In this document: positions 1 to 6,361 of the stretch, piece after piece
How the letters are laid out: the number at the start of each line of letters is the position of its first letter
Numbering within the stretch: position 1 is the stretch's first letter
Origin: Flavobacteriales bacterium
Lineage (GTDB): Bacteria > Bacteroidota > Bacteroidia > Flavobacteriales > BACL11
DNA length: 7,406 nt
Direction of reading: 5' to 3'
NCBI GenBank assembly: GCA_002728175.1
Contig: PBVH01000028.1
Location: 1 to 7,406, forward strand
The notes under the pieces: model-generated
Seen by the model: only the letters and a program-made list of their open reading frames with translations
The model's database searches: none
What the model was told of the DNA's origin: nothing
Program-made: the position numbers and the translations under genes

Positions 1-228
1 TTGTCAATTTTGTGTGCATTTTTTGGTTTTACCAATGGACTAGTTGTCGCAAATGGTATGATTGGGGCAATTAATGCAACAAAATTAAATCAAGGTGCTG
101 CAAGTGGTTTAATGGGGGCTCTTCAAGTTGGTTTTGGAGGAATTAATATTGGTAAGATTGACATCCATTTTAGACAAAATAACAACAAAAAGTTAGTTGC
201 AAAAAACTCTATTTTTGTTAAAAATTAA
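1..228 (+). CDS. C-terminal fragment of a Bcr/CflA-like MFS transporter, ending early
   Basis: The frame is open from the left edge, so the TTG at position 1 is probably an internal Leu codon and the true start lies outside the window. Residues 1-50 read like the tenth to eleventh helix region of Bcr/CflA-type major facilitator drug-efflux proteins: a hydrophobic segment with FFGFTNGLVVANG, a short loop, then GAASGLMGALQVGFGG. In that family this GxASxxxGxxQ segment starts a helix that is followed by one more membrane helix. Here, after about residue 50, the protein turns polar and basic (KIDIHFRQNNNKKLVAKN) and stops, so the last helix is missing. I checked the other two plus frames after position 120. 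One stops almost at once and the other gives a short sequence unlike a membrane helix, so a simple frameshift does not restore the end. It may be a decaying or truncated transporter. Family assignment is moderate and substrate is unknown. Confidence 0.5.
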   Translation: MSILCAFFGFTNGLVVANGMIGAINATKLNQGAASGLMGALQVGFGGINIGKIDIHFRQNNNKKLVAKNSIFVKN

Positions 229-415
229 TATAAAAACATTAAAAAAATTCGATATTTTATCTAAATTTTCAATTACTGTTATCATGTAGAATTGTACTGT
301 AAAAAAAAGTTTAAAGTCAAGTGCCAAATTTCTTTTTTATTAACGATAAGTTTTTCATATTTGCTGATAACAAAACAAAAAAAATATTATTACTAACTTT
401 AATTAAAATCTAATA
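229..415. other. Non-coding dnaA upstream region
   Basis: This 187-bp AT-rich stretch lies between the transporter fragment and dnaA and contains no credible reading frame. It holds a possible promoter -7 element (356-363) and four TTATC cores, two forward (257-261, 279-283) and two reversed as GATAA (345-349, 366-370). It also holds an imperfect inverted repeat pairing AAAAAAG (303-309) with CTTTTTT (332-338) across a 22-base gap. None of the TTATC cores extends to a full DnaA box (TTATCCACA); the best match only 7 of 9. The region probably carries the dnaA promoter. Nothing here shows a replication origin. Confidence 0.6.
356..363 (+). promoter_or_regulatory. Possible dnaA promoter -7 element
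   Basis: CATATTTG matches the Bacteroidota -7 consensus TAnnTTTG at five of the six fixed positions. It lies 52 bases before the dnaA ATG, which would leave a leader of roughly 48 bases. No TTG-type -33 element is visible at the usual distance upstream, so support is weak. Confidence 0.3.
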
Positions 416-1846
416 ATGCCAAATACAGATTGTCAAGAAATTTGGGATAATTGTCTTTCAATAATTAGAGACAATGTAACTGCACAAAATTTTAAAACAT
501 GGTTTAAACCAATAAAAGTAGTAAAGCTAGACAATAAGATTTTAACTATTCAAGTTCCGAGTCAATTTTTTTACGAATGGCTTGAAAATAACTACATAAC
601 CTTAATTAAAAAGGCAATTAAAAGAGAACTTGGAAAAGAAGCAAAACTTGAATATAACATCCTACTAGAAACATCATCAGGCAAAAAACCTTATGTAACT
701 AAAATTCCGAGTAACGAACAAGATAAGATTAAAAACGCCCCTATCAATATGCCAATAAACGTGGAGCAAAGTTCTATTAGAAATCCGTTTATTATACCAG
801 GTCTTCAAAAAATCCAAATCAACCCTCAATTAAATGAATCTTACACTTTTGATTCATTTGTAGAAGGGGAATGCAATAGACTAGCAAGATCAGCAGGTTT
901 TGCAGTAGCTCAAAACCCAGGAGGAACAGCTTTTAATCCTCTTTTTATTTATGGAAACGGGGGACTTGGAAAAACACACTTAGCAAATGCAATTGGAATT
1001 GATGTGAAAAATAATTTCCCAGAGAAAACAGTTCTATATGTATCTGCAGATAAATTTCAAACACAATTTGTTGACGCTATAATGGACAATCGAAAAAATG
1101 ATTTCGTTCATTTTTATCAATCTATTGATGTATTAATTATTGATGATGTACAATTTTTATGCGGTAAAGAAAAAACACAAGATATATTTTTTCATATTTT
1201 TAATCACTTACACCAAAACAAAAAACAAATTATTTTAACATCGGACAAGGCCCCTGTAGATATCATTGGTATGGAACAAAGATTGCTTTCAAGGTTTAAA
1301 TGGGGACTATCATCTGATCTACAATCGCCTGGATTAGAAACAAGACTTGCAATACTAAAGAAAAAAATCAAAAAAGATGGTATCGATATACCATATGAAG
1401 TGATTGAATACATTGCATACTCAATAACTTCAAATGTAAGAGAGTTAGAAGGTGCGCTTATTTCACTACTAGCTCAATCGTCATTAAACCAAAAAGAAAT
1501 AACGATTGATTTAGCAAAAAATATGCTGGATAAGTTTGTTAAAAATACTGTCAGAGAAGTATCAATTGACTATATCCAAAAAGTAGTATGTGACTATTTC
1601 AATATTCCAATTGAAACAATGAAATCAAAGACAAGAAAAAGAGAAATTGTTCAGTGTAGACAGCTGGCTATGTACTTTTCTAAGCAAATGACAAAAAATT
1701 CATTAGCAATGATTGGAAAATACTGCGGAAATAAAGATCACGCAACAGTTCTTCATGCTTGTAAAACTGTAAATAATTTGTCAGATACAGACAAAAGGTT
1801 TAAAGGTTATATATCAGATATTGAGAAAAAGCTAACACTCTCATAG
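416..1846 (+). CDS. dnaA: Chromosomal replication initiator protein DnaA
   Basis: This is the AAA+ initiator that binds DnaA boxes at oriC, oligomerises with ATP, opens the duplex and recruits the replicative helicase. Its 476 residues are the normal family length. Domain I is at about 1-85 (EIWDNCL, TWFKPIK, FFYEWLE), followed by a short variable linker. The AAA+ core starts near 140 (YTFDSFVEG), with Walker A GNGGLGKTH at 180-188, Walker B LIIDDVQF at 240-247, RLLSRFKWGL at 289-298 carrying the box VII arginines, and sensor 2 SNVRELEGA at 339-347 (R342). The DNA-binding domain IV has SKTRKR at 404-409, CRQLAM at 414-419 and the signature GNKDHATVLHAC at 438-449. The phrases SDKAPVD and NPFIIPGL are typical of flavobacteria. 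Lys440 stands where the signature usually has Arg. The ATG at 416 gives the standard N-terminus; no Shine-Dalgarno sequence precedes it, as is common in Bacteroidota. The phosphatase gene follows after 3 bases. Confidence 0.98.
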   Translation: MPNTDCQEIWDNCLSIIRDNVTAQNFKTWFKPIKVVKLDNKILTIQVPSQFFYEWLENNYITLIKKAIKRELGKEAKLEYNILLETSSGKKPYVTKIPSNEQDKIKNAPINMPINVEQSSIRNPFIIPGLQKIQINPQLNESYTFDSFVEGECNRLARSAGFAVAQNPGGTAFNPLFIYGNGGLGKTHLANAIGIDVKNNFPEKTVLYVSADKFQTQFVDAIMDNRKNDFVHFYQSIDVLIIDDVQFLCGKEKTQDIFFHIFNHLHQNKKQIILTSDKAPVDIIGMEQRLLSRFKWGLSSDLQSPGLETRLAILKKKIKKDGIDIPYEVIEYIAYSITSNVRELEGALISLLAQSSLNQKEITIDLAKNMLDKFVKNTVREVSIDYIQKVVCDYFNIPIETMKSKTRKREIVQCRQLAMYFSKQMTKNSLAMIGKYCGNKDHATVLHACKTVNNLSDTDKRFKGYISDIEKKLTLS

Positions 1847-1849
1847 AAT

Positions 1850-2296
1850 ATGAAGATTTTAATGGTATGTTTAGGAAATATTTGCAGATCTCCTTTAGCA
1901 GAAGGAATATTAAAAAGTAAAGCAAAGAATCTTGACATAATCGTTGATTCAGCAGGTACTGCAAATTATCATATTGGTAAAAATCCTGACATAAGGTCTA
2001 TTGAAATTGCAAAAAAAAATGGTATTGATATTAAAAATCAAATTGCACGCCAATTTACAAAACATGACTTCAGAAATTTTGATGTTATTTATGCAATGGA
2101 CAAACAAAACTACTACGATATTATTCAACAAGCTTCAAGCGAGTCTGATAAAAAAAAAGTGAAATTAATTCTTAATGAAATTAACATCAACATAGATTCA
2201 GTTCCAGATCCATATTATGGAGGGGAAAATGGCTTCAATAAAGTTTATGATATGCTAGATAAAGCATGCAAAAAAATCATTTTTAATATTGAATAA
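1850..2296 (+). CDS. Low-molecular-weight protein tyrosine phosphatase
   Basis: This is a small cytoplasmic phosphatase of the LMW-PTP family, which hydrolyses phosphotyrosine (or related low-molecular-weight phosphoesters) through a cysteinyl-phosphate intermediate. The 148 residues are about the family length. The P-loop CLGNICRS is at 7-14 with nucleophile Cys7 and phosphate-binding Arg13. SAGT is at 34-37, AMD at 82-84, and the general-acid loop DPYYGG at 120-125 has Asp120. All catalytic residues are present, so the enzyme should be active; its substrate cannot be read from sequence. It starts 3 bases after dnaA, and its last 8 bases overlap the start of the next gene, so the three genes are probably cotranscribed and translationally coupled. 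This neighbourhood is familiar from flavobacteria. Two runs of nine A (2011-2019, 2150-2158) lie inside the gene in Lys codons. An arsenate reductase of the same fold is less likely given the tyrosine-rich DPYY loop. Confidence 0.93.
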   Translation: MKILMVCLGNICRSPLAEGILKSKAKNLDIIVDSAGTANYHIGKNPDIRSIEIAKKNGIDIKNQIARQFTKHDFRNFDVIYAMDKQNYYDIIQQASSESDKKKVKLILNEININIDSVPDPYYGGENGFNKVYDMLDKACKKIIFNIE

Positions 2297-2993
2297 AGGA
2301 AGTATATATCTAATTCCAAATTTTATTACAATCGATAACGATAAAAGCTATCTGTCTTATGAAGTTGAAAAAATAATTTGTAGAATCAATATATTTATAG
2401 TTGAAAACATAAGATCTGCAAGAAGATTTATTAGAAAAATTGACAAAGAAAAAAACATAGATGAAATTATATTCTTTGAATACGGAAAACATAGTAACCT
2501 AAACTTTGAAAAAGATATATTAAGCTTAATTCTCAATGGCAAAAGTATTGGAATTATTTCTGAATCTGGCCTTCCTTGTGTAGCAGATCCAGGAGCAAAT
2601 ATCGTTGAACATGCACATGATTTTGATATTGAAGTAATACCAGTTTCTGGACCTAATTCTATTATTTTAGCTTTGATTTCATCGGGAATGAATGGCCAAA
2701 ACTTTGCATTTAATGGCTACTTACCAATAGATAAAAAAGAAAGAAAAATAAAAATTATAGAACTAGAAAAAAAAGCTAAAAAAGAAAATCAAACTCAGAT
2801 TTTTATTGAAACACCCTATAGAAATAATCAATTATTCTCAGCTATTTTAAAAAATTGTAATTTAAACACAAAATTATGTGTAGCAATGGACATAACATCT
2901 AAAAAACAATTTATTAAAACAAAATCAATTTATGAATGGAAGAATTTTGAACTAAATTTAAACAAGGTTCCATGTGTTTTTTTAATTCAATAA
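2289..2993 (+). CDS. RsmI-like SAM-dependent methyltransferase (tetrapyrrole methylase fold)
   Basis: This is a member of the RsmI/TP-methylase family, whose best-known member 2'-O-methylates C1402 of 16S rRNA using S-adenosylmethionine. Its 234 residues match the shorter Bacteroidota branch, which lacks the C-terminal extension of E. coli RsmI. KGSIYLIPN at 3-11 is the family N-terminus. The signature GIISESGLPCVADPGANIV is at 88-106, VSGPNSI at 119-125, SSGMNGQNFAFNGYLP at 131-146 and FIETPYRNN at 172-180. The start is TTG at 2289, inside the end of the phosphatase gene. No in-frame ATG would keep the KGSIYLIP segment, and the residue spacing before that segment fits the family, so TTG is preferred. 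It probably ends the dnaA transcription unit. The family is secure; methylation of exactly C1402 is inferred, because Bacteroidota can carry more than one paralogue. Confidence 0.9.
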   Translation: MNKGSIYLIPNFITIDNDKSYLSYEVEKIICRINIFIVENIRSARRFIRKIDKEKNIDEIIFFEYGKHSNLNFEKDILSLILNGKSIGIISESGLPCVADPGANIVEHAHDFDIEVIPVSGPNSIILALISSGMNGQNFAFNGYLPIDKKERKIKIIELEKKAKKENQTQIFIETPYRNNQLFSAILKNCNLNTKLCVAMDITSKKQFIKTKSIYEWKNFELNLNKVPCVFLIQ

Positions 2994-3023
2994 GTTTTAT
3001 GTAAAAATGGATTAAGTAATTTT

Positions 3024-3031
3024 TATATTTG
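3024..3031 (+). promoter_or_regulatory. Bacteroidota-type -7 element before divIC
   Basis: TATATTTG matches the TAnnTTTG consensus of the primary sigma factor of Bacteroidota at every fixed position. It lies in the 42-base gap between the methyltransferase stop and the divIC ATG, so a new transcription unit probably begins here. No good TTG-type -33 element is visible in the 17-23 bases upstream. Only four bases separate the element from the ATG at 3036. Transcription would therefore begin at or next to the start codon, implying a leaderless mRNA. Confidence 0.5.
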
Positions 3032-3035
3032 CTTT

Positions 3036-3344
3036 ATGAATTACATTAAGTATTTAATTAAATTTATTCCAAAACCTCTAAAAAATATATATGTTTCAAG
3101 TACAATATTTTTTATTTTTTGGATTCTATTAATTGACGACTATAATCTTGTTAAACAACGTAAAATTCAAAAGAAAATTGATGAGCTAACTGAACAAAAA
3201 AAATTTTATATCTCTGAAATAAAAAAAGATAGTATTGAATTGATTGATTTGAAAACTAAAAAGAGTAAGCAAGAAAAATTTGCTAGAGAGAAGTTTTTAA
3301 TGAAAAAAGATAATGAGGATCTATATATAATAAGAAAAAAATGA
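3036..3344 (+). CDS. divIC: Septum formation initiator, DivIC/FtsB family
   Basis: This is a small bitopic membrane protein of the divisome. DivIC/FtsB pairs by coiled coil with FtsL and connects to FtsQ/DivIB to control septal peptidoglycan synthesis. Its 102 residues are the usual length for flavobacteria. A short cytoplasmic N-terminus is followed by one membrane helix at about 18-33 (VSSTIFFIFWILLI), then a charged heptad-like coiled coil at about 37-76. The family's C-terminal box EKFAREKFLMKKDNEDLYII is at 80-99. The ATG at 3036 gives the expected N-terminus, and the next in-frame Met (89) is far too late. The gene overlaps the mutase start by four bases (ATGA), so the two are likely translationally coupled. 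Finding divIC directly before methylmalonyl-CoA mutase is a known flavobacterial gene order and probably reflects conserved synteny rather than shared function. Confidence 0.9.
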   Translation: MNYIKYLIKFIPKPLKNIYVSSTIFFIFWILLIDDYNLVKQRKIQKKIDELTEQKKFYISEIKKDSIELIDLKTKKSKQEKFAREKFLMKKDNEDLYIIRKK

Positions 3345-6300
3345 GTAATCTATTTGATGATTTTAATACGATTTCCAAAGCACAGTGGGAGAAAAAAATT
3401 AAAGAAGACTTATCTAAAATTCAATTAAACACAAAAATAATAAAATCCGAAGATATTGAAATATCGCCAATTTATCATAATGAAGATAATCTTAAAAGCT
3501 TAAACTGTAATTATCCATCAAAATGGAACATATTTAGTTACATAGAAAATAAGGACGCCATAATATCAAATCAAAAAGCAATAAAGGCAATAAAAAATAG
3601 TGCTGATGGAATTTACTTTTCCAACGCAAATAATTTGGATATATTACTGCAAAATATTGATTTAAAAAAAATAAAAATTCATTTTAAAGAATTTAATTTA
3701 AAATTACTAAAAAATACAAAATATAAAAATCTATCAAAAAAATTAAATGGATGTGTTCATTCTGAAAAATTTAATCATGTATATAACCTCAACAAAACTA
3801 TATTTTCAAATGGCACAACTATTAAAGAACAAATTAAATCTGCCTTAAACAAAGGACTTGCTTTTAATGGAAATCCACAGTTTCACTTTGAAATAGGAGA
3901 TAATTACTTTCTTGAAATTGCTAAATTGAAGGCCTTTAGAATTTTATGGGAAAACAAAAGTGGTAAAAATGCTCATATCTTTGCTAGCACTAGCCTTAAA
4001 AACAAATGCAAAGTTGAGCCATATAATAATATTATAAAAACCACTGTAGAATGTATGTCAGCAATTTTTGGCGGCGCTAATAATATTATGATCAAACCTT
4101 ATAATTTAAATTTTGAACAACCAACTGAAAAATCTGAAAGAATCTCAATCAATCAACAAATTATTTTAAAATATGAAAGCTATTTAGATAAAGTTGTTGA
4201 TCCAACTAAAGGATCCTTCTATATTAATTATTTAATCTCAGAAATAATTAAAGATTACCAGATTAATACTAATACAATTAAAAAATCATCTAAAAATGAA
4301 GGCTTTTTCATGAGTGCTGAAGGTATTAAAATTCAAAAAGAATATTCACAAAAAGATAATAAAAAAATAGAGCATTTAAAATTTGATGGTGCTGGAATAG
4401 TTCCAAATTTAAGAGGGCCTTATTCAACTATGTATACAACTAGGCCATGGACAATAAGACAATATGCAGGATTTTCAACAGCTGAAGAATCAAATAAGTT
4501 TTATAAGGATAATTTATCTAAAGGTCAAAAAGGATTGTCTGTTGCATTTGATTTAGCAACTCATAGAGGATATGACTCTGACCACGAGCGTGTTTTTGGA
4601 GATGTTGGTATGGCTGGTGTTGCTATCGACACCGTTGAGGATATGAAAGTTTTATTTAACGAAATTCCTTTAGATAAAATGTCAGTTTCTATGACAATGA
4701 ATGGTGCAGTTCTTCCAATACTAGCTTTTTACATTGTAGCTGCAGAAGAACAAGGTGTTAACATGAAAGATCTTTCAGGAACTATTCAGAACGATATTCT
4801 AAAAGAATTTATGGTTAGAAATACGTATATATATCCTCCAAAAGAATCGATGCAAATTGTTTCTGATATATTTAAGTTTACATCTAAAAATATGCCAAAA
4901 TTTAATAGTATTTCTATTTCTGGCTATCATATGCAAGAAGCTGGTGCAACAGCAGATATTGAACTGGCATACACTTTAGCAAATGGTATGGAATATATTA
5001 AAACTGGAATTAGAGCCGGATTGAATATTGATGAGTTTGCACCACGTCTTTCATTTTTTTGGGGAATTGGAATGAACCACTTTATGGAGGTTGCTAAAAT
5101 GAGGGCTGCTAGATTACTATGGGCTAAAATAGTTAAAAAATTTAATCCTAAGAATGAAAAATCTATGATGCTTAGAACTCACTGTCAAACAAGTGGCTGG
5201 AGTCTAACTAAACAGGACCCATTTAACAACATTACAAGGACCTGCGTTGAAGCAATGTCAGCAGTAATTGGTGGAACACAGAGTTTACATACTAACGCAT
5301 TAGATGAAGCAATTGCTCTTCCAACGAAATTTTCTGCTAAAATAGCTAGAGACACTCAAATATTCCTTCAGCAAGAAAGTGGGATTTGCAATACTGTGGA
5401 TCCATACGGAGGATCATTTTATATTGAAAATTTGACACATGAAATTACTCGAAAGGCATGGAACCATATTCAAGAAATTGAAAAGCTAGGCGGAATGACA
5501 AAAGCAATGGAAACAGGAATACCAAAAATGAAAATTGAAAATGCAGCAACAAAAAAACAGGCTAGAATAGATAGTAAATCTGATATTATAATTGGTGTTA
5601 ACAAAAACCAAATAGAAAATGAAGAAGAAAAGCTTAAAATTTTAGAAATCGATAACCAATTAGTTAGAAAATCACAAATTAGAAAAATAAAAAAAATAAA
5701 GAGAATCCGAAATAATGATAAAGTTAAAGATGCATTAAATAACATCACCAAATGTTGTGAAAATAATAAAGGAAATCTTTTAGATTTAGCAGTTATTGCA
5801 GCAAGACACAGAGCTACATTAGGAGAAATATCATTTGCAATAGAAAAAAAGTTTGGTAGATTTACAGCTAATAATCAAATGATAAACGGTTCGTACAGAA
5901 TGGAACTAGAAAATAATATACAATTTAAAAAAGCTCTTGAACTATCTGATAAATTTGCTAATAAAGAAGGAAGAAGAGCAAGAATAATGATTGCCAAAAT
6001 GGGACAGGATGGTCATGATAGAGGTGCTAGAGTTATAGCAAGTTCATTTGCTGACTTAGGTTTTGATGTTGATATTGCTCCTTTATTTCAAACTCCAAAA
6101 GAAGTAGCAAAACAAGCAATAGAAAATGACGTACATATACTTGGGATTTCTTCACTGGCTGCCGGACATAAAACATTAATTCCTGAGGTAATTAAAGAAC
6201 TAAAAAAATATGAAAAATCTGACATATTAATTATTGCTGGAGGTGTAATACCAACACAAGATCATGAATTTCTGCAAAAATCTGGAGTTGATTTTATATT

Positions 6301-6361
6301 TGGACCTGGAAGTGTAATTGCAGAATCTGCAATTAATATTCTTAACAAATTAATTAGCTAA
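3341..6361 (+). CDS. mutA/mutB: Methylmalonyl-CoA mutase, small and large subunits fused in one chain
   Basis: This adenosylcobalamin enzyme interconverts methylmalonyl-CoA and succinyl-CoA, linking propionate, odd-chain fatty acid and branched amino-acid breakdown to the TCA cycle. The 1006 residues form two homologous halves. Residues 1-306 resemble the flavobacterial MutA subunit: NLFDDFNTISKAQW at the N-terminus, then DNYFLEIAKLKAFRILW, NNIIKTTVECMSAIFGGA, and VDPTKGSFYINYL. After a linker at about 307-325, residues 326-1006 are a full MutB: barrel with YSTMYTTRPW at 361-370, GTIQND, MVRNTYIYPP and SGYHMQEAGA, then the B12 domain. By alignment to Propionibacterium MutB recalled from memory, Arg82, Tyr89, Gln197, Arg207, Tyr243 and His244 correspond to Arg368, Tyr375, Gln483, Arg493, Tyr529 and His530. 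The cobalt-ligand motif is KMGQDGHDRG with His892 (Lys886, Asp890), followed by SSL at 937-939 and AGGV at 966-969. Tyr375 and Arg493 point to methylmalonyl- rather than isobutyryl-CoA mutase. The MutA part is shorter than usual and has no B12 domain. The start overlaps divIC by ATGA. Confidence 0.96.
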   Translation: MSNLFDDFNTISKAQWEKKIKEDLSKIQLNTKIIKSEDIEISPIYHNEDNLKSLNCNYPSKWNIFSYIENKDAIISNQKAIKAIKNSADGIYFSNANNLDILLQNIDLKKIKIHFKEFNLKLLKNTKYKNLSKKLNGCVHSEKFNHVYNLNKTIFSNGTTIKEQIKSALNKGLAFNGNPQFHFEIGDNYFLEIAKLKAFRILWENKSGKNAHIFASTSLKNKCKVEPYNNIIKTTVECMSAIFGGANNIMIKPYNLNFEQPTEKSERISINQQIILKYESYLDKVVDPTKGSFYINYLISEIIKDYQINTNTIKKSSKNEGFFMSAEGIKIQKEYSQKDNKKIEHLKFDGAGIVPNLRGPYSTMYTTRPWTIRQYAGFSTAEESNKFYKDNLSKGQKGLSVAFDLATHRGYDSDHERVFGDVGMAGVAIDTVEDMKVLFNEIPLDKMSVSMTMNGAVLPILAFYIVAAEEQGVNMKDLSGTIQNDILKEFMVRNTYIYPPKESMQIVSDIFKFTSKNMPKFNSISISGYHMQEAGATADIELAYTLANGMEYIKTGIRAGLNIDEFAPRLSFFWGIGMNHFMEVAKMRAARLLWAKIVKKFNPKNEKSMMLRTHCQTSGWSLTKQDPFNNITRTCVEAMSAVIGGTQSLHTNALDEAIALPTKFSAKIARDTQIFLQQESGICNTVDPYGGSFYIENLTHEITRKAWNHIQEIEKLGGMTKAMETGIPKMKIENAATKKQARIDSKSDIIIGVNKNQIENEEEKLKILEIDNQLVRKSQIRKIKKIKRIRNNDKVKDALNNITKCCENNKGNLLDLAVIAARHRATLGEISFAIEKKFGRFTANNQMINGSYRMELENNIQFKKALELSDKFANKEGRRARIMIAKMGQDGHDRGARVIASSFADLGFDVDIAPLFQTPKEVAKQAIENDVHILGISSLAAGHKTLIPEVIKELKKYEKSDILIIAGGVIPTQDHEFLQKSGVDFIFGPGSVIAESAINILNKLIS
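6354..6361. other. Convergent stop-codon overlap in an 8-bp palindrome
   Basis: The mutase and the ornithine aminotransferase converge and overlap by exactly eight bases. These eight bases are the perfect palindrome TTAGCTAA, so the same sequence supplies TAA to both strands. No GC-containing hairpin with a U-tract is visible on either side, although a T7 run follows at 6374-6380. Transcripts from the two genes therefore probably run into each other unless termination is factor-dependent. Confidence 0.8.

Noticed and set aside
211..225. ATTTTT-GTT-AAAAAT inverted repeat as a terminator for the transporter fragment
   Set aside because: The stem is six A/T pairs only, lies inside the reading frame and has no T-tract after it. 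Such repeats are expected by chance in this composition.
303..338. AAAAAAG/CTTTTTT inverted repeat as a terminator or riboswitch upstream of dnaA
   Set aside because: It has seven pairs, nearly all A/T, with a 22-base loop and no known aptamer motif. It is too weak to call.
229..415. oriC next to dnaA
   Set aside because: There is no full DnaA box, no tandem repeats and only 187 bp of space. Bacteroidota origins are often not beside dnaA.
1204..1413. Minus-strand open frame of 69 codons inside dnaA
   Set aside because: It lies wholly within the AAA+ core of dnaA, its protein has no recognisable motif, and it is explained by the low stop density opposite a conserved gene.
1949..2542. Short minus-strand frames opposite the phosphatase and methyltransferase genes
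   Set aside because: They overlap well-supported genes, are Ile/Phe/Asn-rich by composition alone and carry no motif.
5470..5751. Minus-strand 93-codon hydrophobic frame inside the mutase
   Set aside because: The Phe/Leu/Ile-rich sequence is what Lys/Glu-rich codons give on the opposite strand. The plus frame is conserved MutB here.
3341..6361. Isobutyryl-CoA mutase or a G-protein-fused mutase (IcmF)
   Set aside because: There is no GTPase domain between halves, the B12 domain is C-terminal, and Tyr375/Arg493 are the methylmalonyl-type residues.
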